64,000 nucleotides of DNA from Isoetes taiwanensis. Taxonomy: Eukaryota; Streptophyta; Lycopodiopsida; Isoetales; Isoetaceae. Positions 22,590 through 33,985 of the stretch are shown here, piece after piece. The position numbers and the translations under genes are program-made. Under the pieces are notes generated by a model that was not told the DNA's origin, made no database searches, and saw only the letters and a program-made list of their open reading frames with translations. The stretch is from the NCBI GenBank assembly GCA_021234155.1, contig JAJEKV010000033.1, positions 14,451,422 to 14,515,421 on the forward strand. The letters are read 5' to 3'. The stretch's first letter is position 1. Each line of letters opens with the position of its first letter.

Positions 22590-24400
22590 CAAGAATACTC
22601 TTTTCATTGCAGAAACATTATACGATGTCTGCATTCTTTGCTTTCATACCATACTGTACAAAAGCCAGAATATTGTTTCATCCAATGGTGTCTGCTTTAA
22701 TAATGCCCCCTTTAAAGTCGAGTCAACAAGGGCCAGTTTGACATGCAAAAGACTCGGTCTGGACGTTGTGGATTTATGGAGAGGGAATATGCTGTCAGAT
22801 GTGCTGTTATCCAATGGCCGAGAAGCCATAATACAAGGTTTAGCCATAATACAAGGTATGCTATGTATTTAGTATATACAATATTTGGGACGAAAATTTG
22901 TTGCCACTTCATCCATCGTATAATAGAATGTCAAATGATAAAATCATTTTTTGAGGTCCTTGTTTGCAAAAGCAGTATAATTTAGACAATGAAATAGGCC
23001 AATCTTTCAAATACATGCAGTAAATTCCATCAAATCCAATGTCTCTAGTATTCTCTTAACGAACGATAGCAAGATCTACGGCCTATAGAATGTGAAATTA
23101 CAATATATAAGCTTCTCTTAGTTATCTGACAAAAACTACCTTAGGAGTATCTAGAAGATTGAGCACGGATGTTGGAAGTACTTTCTATGACATGTTCCCC
23201 ACTCTCCACGAAGAATAAGGTTGTGGCATAAAACTCCTCCCTTCTCTGTTGGGTTCTTATTTGCACTTGGGATGCAAAGAAAGTAGAGTGTGTACATTTG
23301 AGTGTATACATTGACCAAATGTGCATGCTTTCGAATATTAGCTGCCATTTCCAAAGCAAACAAATCCTCATGTGTCATCATCATTCATCCTCTTCATTTG
23401 TACTTGATACATAAAAATGGAATAAAAGACAACATTACTTACTATAAAAGTTTGATTTGATGTAAGAGCATCTAACCGCCTTCAATATGTACTAATGAAC
23501 ATGCAAGATAGACTTCTCAATATCCAACAGTCAAAACTTCAAATATATGAAAATTTTTAAGGCCAACACTCAAGCATGTGGTTCTAAGACCATATTAATA
23601 TAAGGTTGTGAAAGTAGTATTGACATGTAAAGCATTAATATCTTATTTGGTTGAGATTGCAGCACAATTCAGGTGTGATATCAGTCTTGGAGCACCAAAA
23701 TCAAGAACAATCATTCTTTTGATAGGCTTATTAGGAAAGGTGCTTTCCTTGTCTAGCACATTGCTCTCCTGTGCAATGGTGAAAATTGGGTCTAGAGATA
23801 TCTCTAGGCATTCCAATCATGACCACACGGACATCCTAGAAAATATTGTCAAGCTTTACTCCCGAGAAAGGTTTATTCTTGGAAGAATATGCATGCATCC
23901 CCCTAACAATGAGATAAGTCATGCAATCGTCCCATGTCTATGGTATCTGTAAGCAACATGACTACTTCTTTCAAGCATCTAATCTTCTATGTTTTTAAGA
24001 AGATTAATTGCAAAAGGATTATGCTTGATAAGGAGAATAAACAACCTGAAATATGCCAACTCAATCGAGAAAGAGCTTCAAAGGACAATAGAGTTTCAAA
24101 GTCTAGCTGGTGCAGATATGTAAGAGATGGAGACAGCTTTTCTCCTAGATGGAGCCTAACACGTAAATAGGAAATCTTAGTGAATGCCCTCTTACTTAAG
24201 CAAGTCGAGAATTAAATAGTTGCTTCCAACAAAAGCCTTGATCCACGATGCACGGAATGCAATCTATGGAAGAAAGGCTTTTAGGGTCCATTCATAAGCA
24301 TCCAACTCGGTGATTTGGCATTTGTGTAGGCACAAATCGACCAAGTTTCACCAAGCTTCAGCCAAATGCGACCAAGATTCAACTTTTATACCATTTTGCA
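22590..24400. other. No gene recognised
   Basis: AT-rich. Only short open frames (for example 23,608-23,952 plus) without recognisable domains. Confidence 0.4.
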
Positions 24401-24404
24401 TCTC

Positions 24405-24832
24405 GGGGCCTTTTCACCACGATGTCTTATAATAAAAGGTTGTCCTATTTCATATAAGACATCATTTGTGACTTTAAAGCAAAAAATAAGACACACAAAT
24501 ATAAGTTGTTTTCACCTCTGAGGGTGTCTTATGTGAATGAGACACTAACAAATACTAGTGTGAAAACCATCACAAAAATAAGACCACATATTATTTTGAA
24601 TATGATTGGTCAATAGAATAAAATAGAATATAATAAGTGGTGTCTTATTTTTGGGGGAAGTCCCCGATATAAAATAAGACCCCATTGCCTTTACCAAACC
24701 TATCCAAACCTACCCGAACCTAAATAACACCGTCTTATATGGAAAAAGGTGTGAAAACCAATTCTTCTTAAATGTTGACATGGACCAATAGTATGCCTTA
24801 AAATATAAGACACTAGTCGTGTGAAAAGCCCC
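24405..24832. mobile_element. MITE with imperfect ~29-bp terminal inverted repeats
   Basis: The left end GGGGCCTTTTCACCACGATG... matches, with a few mismatches, the reverse complement of the right end (GGGGCTTTTCACACGACTAG...). Both continue to TGTCTTATA. The interior contains many further inverted AAGACA/TGTCTT and CTAGTGTGAAAA words and no coding potential. Target duplication unclear. Confidence 0.65.
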
Positions 24833-25229
24833 TCATTTTTCTGTAAAAACCATGCAAAATTATGTACAACTATAAACTGAGCAAAGCAAGACATTGATCA
24901 ACCCAGGCCGATTTAAAAAGAGCTTGATCATTGATTTGAGCGATAGAACAATGCAGGGTCGATCACGAAGAGCTTGAAGGCATTGGTTTAGCTTTCCAAA
25001 GATCGACGACCCCTAAATCTAGGCCCGTACAATCTTTAAAATCAAATTTGGACCATCAAATTAGGGCTGGATACAACACCCTATAACATCATAATATATG
25101 GTAGAGACCATGTGAGAAGAGTTCATGGTTTATTAAGTATATTTGTTCTATCTATAATAATGTGTGAGAATAGTGGGGTGGGTGGTTGTTGTCTATCATT
25201 AATGTTTCTTCAAGTTTCATGATGCAAAT

Positions 25230-25250
25230 GGAAGGAAGGAAGGAAGGAAG
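25230..25250. repeat. (GGAA)n microsatellite
   Basis: Five uninterrupted GAAG/GGAA units. Confidence 0.88.
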
Positions 25251-26097
25251 AAATGTAAGTGGGCCAAAAGAGTATACATTAAGATGTTTTTTATGGTTCA
25301 TGGTTATAGTGAAGGTTGTTTATTGTTTAAAGCAGTATTAAATAACCTAAGGTGACTACTGCAAGCAATCCGGTCCTGCTCAGTTACGACCCTTTCTCCC
25401 TCTGCACACAATCCGGGTTGCGTAAGCTTTCAAGCAAGCTCTGAAATTCGCACCTTATTTTTCGGTCATTCCAACTCATGTATAAGCATTTGGGCGGATT
25501 TACACATGTTGGACTACATCGGGTAACATATTCTAATGCTAAAATCTGAAGCTCATACGTATTTTTCGTCTAAAGGCTGCAAGATAATGTATGTTCAGGG
25601 TTTCGTTACATATGGATTTCTTACAGATATTTTTTTTGCTTAGAGTTTATAGAAGGAGCCCTTGCATTGCTCACAGAAGGAGCCTTCAGAGCGAGGCGTT
25701 TGAGGTGAGGGTTTTCCATTTTCGGTGAAAAGAGATCTTTATTTTTGCTGCAAGCGGAAGGAGTCTTTCGGCAAGCTCCTAGGTTAGCTCTGCTTCCAAT
25801 TGGTTATGTTTGCAAGCTTTGATGTTCTTTGGTCGGTTTGGGCTCCACAGATACCTCTTTATGCGGGTAAAAGCACAGCTGTGTGATATATCAAAAACAT
25901 GCATTTTGACGACACATTTTGCACCTTCGTTTGTGGTAGAATCGGTGGTGCATATCGAAGTGGAAATTGCAAGAGTCTGCGAATTAATGAGCATCGGTTA
26001 TTTTGAATTTTTATGTCACGTCATTGTCCCTCATTTGAATTAGGAAATAATCACCTCTTCTTACGTTTTTTGCAGCTTCTTGCCAAGCTGATCCCTA

Positions 26098-26219
26098 ATG
26101 GAGTCAGAATTGATTGCCACTGGTTACACGATGAAATCTCTCCTCAAACAAGAGATTGTGCCCCATGAAGATCTAAAGAAGCTTTGGGGTGACAAAGTTC
26201 CACATAAATCTGGCTATAG
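26098..26219 (+). CDS. Candidate isolated exon, unknown protein
   Basis: A TTTTTTGCAG acceptor-like sequence at about 26,074 precedes an ATG at 26,098. The frame reads MESELIATGYTMKSLLKQEI and then VPHEDLKKLWGDKVPHKSGY. It reaches a GTATTT donor-like site at about 26,220 without a stop. No domain is recognised and no convincing continuation was found, so it may be a gene fragment. Confidence 0.25.
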
Positions 26220-26986
26220 GTATTTTCCCCCAAATGTTTGTTCAAACTAAAAAGTAGGAAATTGCTTATTAATTCGTACAACAACGAAATCTAAACATTG
26301 AAATTGTAGTGTTTTACGAATAAATAACAGCAAGCAAGTTGCTACAAAACTGAGATTTTCGTGGGGCAAATCGTGCGTGGCGCGATTTTATTCGCATAAA
26401 TAACGTATTATAGTGGAACATAAACTTTAAAACTAATCGAATCATCGCCGCCAGCGCTTTTGCGGGAGTCTTTGAGATCTGTCGATCATGAACAAACCAT
26501 GCTCTGGATTCCATATAAGATGGATTACAACATCAAAGGGATCAGGATAGAAGTGGGCGGGATTCATAGCGACATCAAGCCGATCCACGAAGTTCTATTT
26601 CTAGCTTCGCGGCACTGCAGAGGTGCGCATGGTTCATCTGGCGGGTAATAGAATGTGCCATAATAACAAGCGAAGAAGGCGGGAGGCGGGCCAGATGGTT
26701 TGCCAATTTCATGCATACCTATTTATGGACACCTAAATTATTGGTGGTATGTACATACAAATTATTGCAAGTATAGCAAACCATACACATAATATAAAAA
26801 GAACAATACGTTACCGAGAACCAATAATCTGATATAAGAACACAATATATATTGAAAGAGGTTGGTGTAAAAGTATATTTCATATTCAAAACTTTTTTGG
26901 AAAGTGTATTTCTGTATACATATATATCAAAAAGTTCCCTTTCTAGAACGATCTTCTCTAGGTCCTGTCAATTTCCCCTGTCCAGA

Positions 26987-27556
26987 TTAAGTTGCGGGTA
27001 TAGTGTTTGTATCTCTTGACCGTTTTCTGTAGCTATTTAGGTGCAAGATCTTACGACAAAAGCGAAGGAAGTCATCTTTGTCAAAATCTTGAGGATGATA
27101 GGATGGTGGATTTAGTAGTTTGTGGTGATTGAAGCAACACTTCAAGGCGTCATCATCAACTATAATGATGTCTTCCTTCTCCTGAGCGCCCAAGTCATCC
27201 ATCATGTCGCTCAAGCATTTCACAAAAATATTTTTTTACTGTAGGATCCTTGGTTATTGAATGACTTACATTTGCTCGATCCCAAGCGGATGCCCAATCT
27301 CTATGTAACTTCGGGAACTACTCTCAAAACTTCCTGTATATTTCTATTCTCCATCGACGACCAAATTGCACAACGAAATAAAGTGAAAGCTTGGTCTAAC
27401 ATCTCCTTCAGATACGGCCGCGGATATACCCATTTCGTACCTGTCTCAAATGGTTTCTGTGCATACCATGATAAAGGGAATTGTGCTTTAGGTAACGTTT
27501 TGCAAAGCACTCCATTCAAATCGAACACCAGAATTTTGGAGGAAACTGGATTAGGT
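26987..27556 (-). pseudogene. FCP1-like (NLI-interacting-factor) phosphatase domain, last exon
   Basis: The minus strand starts ILVFDLNGVLCKTL, the FCP1/SCP nucleophile motif (D-x-D-x-T/V), with Asn in place of the second Asp. Then comes FRCAIWSSMENRNIQEVL. After a frameshift near 27,310 the sequence reads WASAWDRANVSHSITKDP, and after another near 27,220 DMMDDLGAQEKEDIIIVDDD followed by NPPSYHPQDFDKDDFLRF, the conserved VDDxxxK...NPP segment. It ends at a stop near 26,990. FCP1-fold enzymes dephosphorylate phosphoserine, for example on RNA polymerase II. With D-L-N this copy could be non-catalytic. The 5' splice junction joins in phase to 27,690. Confidence 0.65.
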
Positions 27557-27689
27557 CTATAATAATAAAGCACACACTTGTGAGACAAGGAAAAAGAAAA
27601 TTGAAATCGCGCCTGGCGCGATTTTCAATTCTGTTTGAAGAATTGAAATCGCGCCTGGCGCGATTTTCATTTCTGTTTGAATAACATAC
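27557..27689 (-). other. Intron with two GCGCCAGGCGC palindromes
   Basis: Minus-strand donor GTATGTT at 27,689 and acceptor TTATTATAG ending at 27,557. The flanking exons join in phase 2 to give EPE-R-PNPVSSK. Two near-identical 40-bp units each contain GAAATCGCGCC(A/T)GGCGCGATTT. Confidence 0.6.
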
Positions 27690-28430
27690 CTTTCTGGTTC
27701 CTGTTCAACATCCGCAATGATGAGCTTACTCTCGGCTGTCTTCCGTCTGCCAGAAGTGTCAGCCACATCACTTAGTGTTTGAATTATGGTTGATACTTCA
27801 TTACTCTTTATGCTAACCTGACTCGAGCTTTCCGAATCCACTGTATCATCTAGGATTTTGTCTTCTTCGTTTGTGTTACCTACATCCACTTCAGTCGGAT
27901 TTTCCAATGTGATTGGAATGATAGGCACGCTCTCGGCCGCATAGTTAAGCTGCTGCTTGTCGATATTCTTCTTTATGTGCTCCATCTGCTTTCTCATTTC
28001 TTCCCGCTCTGCAGCCAGATCTGCAGGTAATTCGGACTTAGAGCTGGAAGCTTTATTTTTTGCACTACCTAGCGGACCCCTAGGTGCCACCTCTAGCACT
28101 TTCTCGTAAAAAATATCAAGGAAGTCCTTGGCTTGACCATCAGAGACCACACTTTGGCATTTCCTAGCTAGCTTCAGAGATTCCCGCCCGACATAACCTC
28201 CAACATGAAACTCCCAACACGTAGAGTCTAAAGGGCAGAAGGCTTCAATCAGAAAACTCGAAAGGGCCAAAGAAAACCCGTACTTATTCAGCCTCCCCTT
28301 ATGCGCCGTCAGTAGCTCATACTTGATTGGTGAATTAAGGGCCGGGGTCGACCAGGTTTTCTTCTTCCTCTTCCTCTTCGTCCTCTTCAAAGTCCACATC
28401 CACATCTGCAATCCCTTTCCCTTTGTCTTG
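27690..28430 (-). pseudogene. Coiled-coil/acidic exon upstream of the FCP1-like domain
   Basis: Minus strand. One frame begins with an acidic run (DVDFEEDEEEEEEENLVD, about 28,345-28,400). It shifts near 28,340 into SPIKYELLTAHKGRLNKYGF, SLKLARKCQSVVSDGQAKDF and LDIFYEKVLEVAPRGPLGSA. A probable coiled coil AAEREEMRKQMEHIKKNIDK and an acidic Ser/Asp-rich linker follow, up to the donor at 27,689. No family is recognised. It is spliced in phase to the FCP1-like exon, so it likely supplies the N-terminal region of that protein. Confidence 0.45.
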
Positions 28431-28949
28431 ACATTGGATTCGACATAAAAACATTTTTCAATAGGGGTTCATCTAGCTGATAGCCAATCGCCAAGCAATC
28501 TTCTCACCTTCTGGTTTCCCCTTGAGTCTTTCATATTCTTTATCATCCATAATGGCTATCATAAGGACTAGCACATGTGAGATCTTACTTTTCGGTACTA
28601 AACTCACTATCTTTGTTTTCATCTATCATTGCTTGCCTCATCACTTTAATGCATTCGACATCATTTGCGGAGACTAGTGCATATCGTGGGACATGTCGGT
28701 GTGGCAAACCTATCCGCGATAGTATAATGCATCTCGATCGTCAAACCACTTTGCATGTGTTGAAGAAGGTCTTTGTAATCATCTTGTGTCCATCTCGTGC
28801 CCCACGGCTATCAAGAACAAATAGAGTGATGTCGGTTGGCCCTTCACCCCGTCACGGTATGGCACACTTATAACCGATTGGACACCTTATAGAAAAAAAG
28901 GAGACTCATCTCTGCCGTCTTCTTCACCAAAGCAACTTTTCTTTTTAGG

Positions 28950-29288
28950 TCAGGCCTTAACTTTCGTGTGAATCCCCTTAAGAGTTGCCACATTCTTAAG
29001 CCTTTTTTGCTTCACAAAATCTTTTGACCAAAATACATATTTCTTAATGTCATCATTAGATACGTTGTACTTTTGCATTAAGCCTATCTCTGATAACATG
29101 AAGTCTCCTGAGAGCCTTTGCAGTTCTTCGCCAACAGCTTTTTTCAGGACTTTCATATTTTTTATCGATTCGCATGCATCTTCAAAAGATGTCAAATGCT
29201 TTGCTGCAGACGTTTTCTTGTAGATAACTTCTTTTCTGATGCAACTATCTAGAACAGAGATTAATTTTGCATCATCAATCCTTGTGCC
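28950..29288 (-). pseudogene. Helical coding block, unknown family
   Basis: The minus strand stays open for about 110 residues: EKGTRIDDAKLISVLDSCIR, TSFEDACESIKNMKVLKKAV, GEELQRLSGDFMLSEIGLMQ, NVSNDDIKKYVFWSKDFVKQ, ending KGIHTKVKA-stop at 28,950. An acceptor-like TTTTGATATAG precedes it. Protein-like composition, no recognised domain. It lies in the same strand series as the FCP1-like gene and may be the end of a neighbouring gene, because it has its own stop. Confidence 0.4.
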
Positions 29289-29307
29289 TTTCTCATTTAC
29301 GTGATAC

Positions 29308-29601
29308 CTATATCAAAAATAGGCGTATCTTGCGGAGGAAACACGCCATACGAATCACGGCAACTTCTTTTCCGAATAGGCGTCCTAAAATTAGTTCCAC
29401 TTTTCCCATACACAGTGGAAGAAGAAAAACAATCTTGCAGGCATCCTTTGGCACCGTTTGCTCTTCTGTGCCAGCTTGTGCATCCCCTTTTTTCTTCTTT
29501 GATCTAGTGCCCTTGGTCTTGTCCTGTATTATGGTTTGGCACAGTGTCCTTTCTAGTAATTTGAATTCGGCACTCTTAGATTGCCCTTGTCTGGTCGGCA
29601 T
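29308..29601 (-). pseudogene. Coding-like block, unknown
   Basis: Minus strand: basic stretch TKGTRSKKKKGDAQAGTEEQ, then two competing frames, one Leu-rich and one Ser/Arg-rich (SSSTVYGKSGTNFRTPIRKR). The frame switch lies near 29,435. Possibly a disordered linker exon of the same locus. Confidence 0.25.
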
Positions 29602-29718
29602 TGGTTTTCCATATTCGATCCATTGGTTCTGGCGTGCATAAGCTGCTCCACATACCGGATTTGCAAAATATGGCCGTTAGATTAAAAAAAAATAGACAGG
29701 TCGTGAAAGTAACAATAT

Positions 29719-29972
29719 AAAACGCGCCAGGCGCGTATTCGTTAACCACGGATTTACAAAGCGGCGCTGGCGATTTCTTCATGATGAAGAATTCGCGTCA
29801 GGCGCGTTTCTTGTAAATCCGTCAACACAAATAACAACATAAAACGCGCCAGGCGCGTTTTCGCTAATCACATATTTACAAAAAACGCGCCTGGCGCGAT
29901 TTCTTCATGTATGTCATATGAAGAAATCGCGCCGCTTGTAATCCGTGATTAAAACGCACTTTGGCGCTATTT
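29719..29972. repeat. Seven GCGCCWGGCGC-type palindromes in 250 bp
   Basis: Palindromes are centred near 29,729, 29,770, 29,800, 29,851, 29,893, 29,930 and 29,962, i.e. about 30-50 bp apart (mean about 39). The best copies are AACGCGCCAGGCGCGTTTT (29,842) and ACGCGCCTGGCGCGATTTC (29,884). Spacers share GGATTTACAAA/GTTAATCAC and a TTCTTCATG...CATGAAGAA hairpin. The cluster lies between minus-strand coding blocks, probably in an intron. Confidence 0.75.
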
Positions 29973-29995
29973 AAACATATGTGTGGGAAAATAAA

Positions 29996-30430
29996 ATACC
30001 TTTTGTATAGGAATGTCTTTTCCCATGTCATTGATAGCGGCGCTGATTTCGGCTAATTCTGGCTGGCTTTGTTGTTGAGCCGAGGAACAGACAATTTTTT
30101 GAATACGATCTATAGAATAAGCGATTTCCGTTTTTGTGCTTGCCCGATCAAAACCTTCATGCGCCTCCTCCGAATTTGGCCATCTATTATCATGAAGTGA
30201 ATATCGAGGGTTGCCAATTAAATCTTCAAGTTTATTCCATATCAACACCTTCTTCGTCTTCATATCAAAGGCACCACATCTGCCAGGCATTGGCACCAAT
30301 CACGGGTTTTCTATCATCTTTGTTGACTATTTCCATTGCGTCTTTGCTTGTCGTATCTTCTGCGACAAACATAGCCGTCGTGGACTGAAAAGCCCGGTCG
30401 ACATGGATAGGATCGTGAAGTTAAGGCCAG
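29996..30430 (-). pseudogene. Coding block of the minus-strand locus, unknown family
   Basis: Minus strand: STTAMFVAEDTTSKDAMEIV and NKDDRKPVIGANAWQ, then a frameshift at a CCTGGCAGATG (two adjacent CWG sites, about 30,280). It continues CGAFDMKTKKVLIWNKLEDL, IGNPRYSLHDNRWPNSEEAH and SAAINDMGKDIPIQK, and reaches a GTATTTT donor-like site near 29,998. No family recognised. Confidence 0.4.
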
Positions 30431-30539
30431 TGGATACTTGTCGGCATATTTCTTGAGTTTGCTCATGGCCTCTAAGCTATCTCGCCTTTGTCGTCATCAC
30501 TAGTCATATCGTAATGCCTAGAGCGTCCGGTGTTTCCCC

Positions 30540-31110
30540 GGCTCTAGAACTTGCATCTTCCTTCTCTTTTAAAAGCTTGTAGATCTGAGACTAGGTGGAC
30601 GGCCTTGTCTTGATTGCTCTTCTCACGGTGAGAGACCTTCACATATTTTTTGGTGTCAATGGATCACCACGACCCGATAAATTTGAAGAGGTTATCTGCG
30701 GCCTCATCCGTTCTTAGGGCAGTCTCTTTAAAGGCGGCACTCTGTAATTTAACTTCTTCAATACTTTTTTATTTTTCTGACCCGCTTCAAGTAATACCGA
30801 ACAGTATGAATCGTCCTGTTCTTCGCATGTGATCGAGAATACCTTGTTTCTTCATTTGATCGTTTCCTTAACTCTAGACATGAAAATCGGATCTGTCTTT
30901 CCGCTAGTCTTGAAGATCTCCACATACCATTTGAGCCCTACGGTAGATCTTCTTCGGACATGGAGGCTCTACGAGCCTTCATTATTCCAATCGTATCGTC
31001 AATGGTCTAGCGTGTGCCAAATCTGAAGCGATACATCTTCCTCCGTTCTTGGTTTTTCTGTGCGGATGTCCCTGGACCACAGAGGCTTTGCTTTTCTTTT
31101 CACATTTTTA
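30540..31110 (-). pseudogene. Frame-broken helical coding region, unknown
   Basis: Minus-strand pieces such as AAFKETALRTDEAADNLFKF, VKVSHREKSNQDKAVHLVSD and LQAFKREGRCK (30,550-30,750) are polar and helical, separated by stops and frame changes. There is further weak coding up to 31,110. Likely part of the same locus as 29,996-30,430. Confidence 0.3.
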
Positions 31111-31146
31111 GAAGATCCTGAAAGTTACAATCATGTGGTGAGTAAT

Positions 31147-31169
31147 GAAATCGCGCTGTGCGCGTTTTG
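31147..31169. repeat. Isolated GCGC palindrome
   Basis: GAAATCGCGCTGTGCGCGTTTTG, a diverged member of the GCGCCWGGCGC set; AT-rich non-coding DNA follows to about 31,600. Confidence 0.55.
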
Positions 31170-32640
31170 ATAGACGCCTAACTTTCAAAACCATAAATTG
31201 TACACAGGAAAAGTAGCAGAGACAACAAAAAACAATCATATCGAGGCGGCTCTACATTATAAAATGGCCGAAGCGTTTTTAAGAGGGGCCCTACAGGCGC
31301 TCTATATTATAAGAGACATACTAGGCTACAAAAAGACTTGTCAAAAGAACGGAGAATCTGAGGAACAAAAGTATAAACAAACAAGTCGCAGAAGAAACTA
31401 TAATTAAGCGGTCTACATTATACAAAATGGAGAATACAAAACAAAAAACACAGTACGGGGAGAAGATTATAACAAAAACACACAAAACAAGGTAGTAAAA
31501 GCAGTAGAAATGACGTAAAACAATATAAAAGGTAGAAAATACAACGAGAGACACATACCACGAGAAAATACGGGTAGAAAAACATCCTAAAAACCTAACA
31601 CGTAAATCAATTACAAAACAAAAAACAGATCAATTACGAGGCGCTTGTTGGATTTGTGCTTTACGCTTGTTCGGTGACCTCGGGCTTGGGATTTGTGCTT
31701 TGGGGTCGTAAGCCCACCTCTACCGGCGCCCGGTGGCAGCGGCGGATCCTCTAGCGCCATAGAAGCGCAAGTGCGGATAATATGAGGCTGGGGTTTTGGT
31801 TTAAACTTATATGTATCGTTCATAATCTAGGCCGTCGATTTACAAAGTAAATTCAAATTAGCGTCCTTTTAAATTTATACCGCTTTAATTAACCGCCCGA
31901 TCCCAGCTCATTTACAAATTTAAATTGTGTTTTTCTTTTTAGTGCAATTTCAAGATAACAATTAATTATTAATTTCAAAGAAACGATATGTGGCAATCTA
32001 CTACCACCTAATCGGCCACCTACTATCGAGGCGCCCAAGATCATTCTTACTATCGGGCCCAAGAACAATCGACTATCGAGTGCCCAAGATCTGTCTACAG
32101 CGCCTTCAATCCCATTCGATCGAACCGCCTTCAATACCATTCGATGTACGCTGAACTATGGTGGGTGTGATTCCATTCGAATGCATTCTCTTGTTCTCTA
32201 TTTTTTTAGTCCTCTATTTTTTCCAATGCATTACGGTTCTTTATCGATGTAATGGGAGAAGAATGCTATCTTTTAACAAACAAACTTGAAGCGTAGGAGT
32301 AGGCTTATGTAAAATCGAAGATCTGAATCAAGTTCTATGTGTCATGGTGTTCCTCTTGGAAACAGGTTTACGTAAGATTTCCATTATAAAGCTGCAATTA
32401 TGAAGATGAGGCTCTTCCAAGAAGACATCCGGTGGCGATACTGGTTGGTGAAAGCGTGGGCACATTTGTAGCATGGCCAAAAGAGCGTCGAAAAAAAAGG
32501 TATGTATATTTGGATATTCAAAAAAAAAATGAATATATCGAACATCTCGTGATGTTGTGAATTTTGAATTCTTTGATGCTCTTTAGTGGTCATATCAACC
32601 CCATGAAACTACACATTAATGAAAATATGTAGTTTCTTGG
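31170..32640. other. No gene recognised
   Basis: AT-rich sequence with GTAGAAAAT/ACAAAAC words (31,400-31,600). A GAGGCGCCCAAGAT-like short repeat occurs near 32,027-32,090 (three variants of CTATCGAG(T/G)CGCCCAAGA). Confidence 0.4.
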
Positions 32641-32738
32641 GGTTGGTCATATTGGCTGGAGGGCATCAAAGGATTCAATGTTTTCGACATTGCATATAAA
32701 AAAACATAATAAACTAATGACATAAAAGTATAGTGCAA

Positions 32739-33502
32739 AATTGCGCCAGGGAAGTTTGTATTCATATTCAAAAAGTATATGTACATTTCTTCTTAAAAAA
32801 AAATGCGCCAGGCGCGAATTCTTTCTATCTCTACAATATGTCACATAGGCCCACTTCATCGGCCCAATACGCAAAAAGTCCCACCTGAACCACTCTGATA
32901 TGACAGGATCCTCATCTTCCCTGCGAATGTCGAGTCTCCAAACCACAGTGTTGTATCGATCCTTGATACTATAAATCAAATCCTCGTACTTATTTGTTGG
33001 CATGAGCCTTACTAAGAGCATGAGGAGCCGCATATGTCCAGAGATGCGATGGAAGTGTTCCCATGGCCCCGATACAGACTGTCTAATGGATTCTCCAACT
33101 CTCTTTGAACGTTTTGAACAGCACAATCAAGTAATATCTTGTACAGGGGTCCAGAGTTGATGGTCGTCCAGGGGAAGTGTATTTGAACTAGAACCAGCCA
33201 GTGTATTTGAACTAGGAGCAGCCAGTGTATATGCATAAGGAAAATCCATGGCACTAGAACGAGAGAAATTAAGTAATTAGCAAATGATATATTACTCTCC
33301 CCATAAAACGATTCTGAACATACATAATTCAAAAGCGCCCGGGCGTTTGCTTTGTTTTTTTCACAGATCTATTTCACACGCGCCTGGCGCGATTTGTATA
33401 GAACCGTATGAAATAGAAAAGCCAAACTAAAACGCGCTGGCGGCGCTTTGATTAACCTAGTGGAAGGTCGGAACCCAAAAATAGAAATCGCCAAGCGATT
33501 TC
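32739..33502. repeat. Dispersed GCGCCWGGCGC palindromes
   Basis: Copies at about 32,739-32,755 (half only), 32,799-32,820 (ATGCGCCAGGCGCGAATT), 33,331-33,349 (AAGCGCCCGGGCGTTT), 33,376-33,395 (ACGCGCCTGGCGCGATTTG), 33,430-33,448 and 33,483-33,502 (GAAATCGCCAAGCGATTTC). They flank the coding block 32,830-33,249 on both sides. Confidence 0.7.
32826..33249 (-). pseudogene. Candidate first exon of the minus-strand locus
   Basis: An ATG at 33,249 opens MDFPYAYTLAAPSSNTLAGS and then SSNTLPLDDHQLWTPVQDIT. Frame changes at about 33,130 and 33,075 lead through AVQNVQRELENPLDSLY to PWEHFHRISGHMRLLMLLVR. The block ends IKDRYNTVVWRLDIRREDED, WFRWDFLRIGPMKWAYVTYC. The last 90 residues look like a compact helical domain that I do not recognise. 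It could be the 5' end of the gene that terminates in the FCP1-like domain. The link is by strand and position only. Confidence 0.35.
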
Positions 33503-33569
33503 TCCCATTCTAACATATTATTCTAACGTAATGCATAATGCAGAATTCAAAATATGAAGCCAGTGAATA

Positions 33570-33985
33570 TGAAGGCAGTAGAATATAATAGAATAGAATG
33601 AAGGCAGATAGAGCAGATATATAATAATAATACTCCTTGTTTAGTTCAATATTTAGTTCATTGTTTTAGTTCATTATTTAGAGCAGATAGAGGAAGAGCT
33701 AGTGAAATAGAATAAGAGCGGTCTGACAAAATCATATAAGCAAGATCATAGAGCAGATAGATCATAGAGCAGATAGATCATAGATCATAGAGCAGATAGA
33801 TCATAGAGCAGATAGATCATAGATCATAGATCATAGAGCAAGATCATAGAGCAGATAGATCATAGATCATTATTTACTTCATTATTTTAGATCATTAATT
33901 AGAATAGATAGAGGAAGAGCTAGTGAAATAGAATAAGAGCAGATCATATAGGCAAGATCACAGAACAAGATCATAGAGCAGGATC
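33570..33985. repeat. AGATCATAGAGCAGATAG satellite-like tract
   Basis: Irregular tandem copies of AGATCATAGAGCAGATAGATCATAG run at about 33,735-33,885, flanked by two longer direct repeats (AGAGGAAGAGCTAGTGAAAT at about 33,690 and 33,910). Non-coding. Confidence 0.7.

Noticed and set aside
27230-27300. An intron inside the FCP1-like domain (GTAAGT at 27,269 on the minus strand)
   Set aside because: The sequence reads through in one frame (RANVSHSITKDPTVKKYF) and continues the domain after a single frameshift, so no intron is needed.
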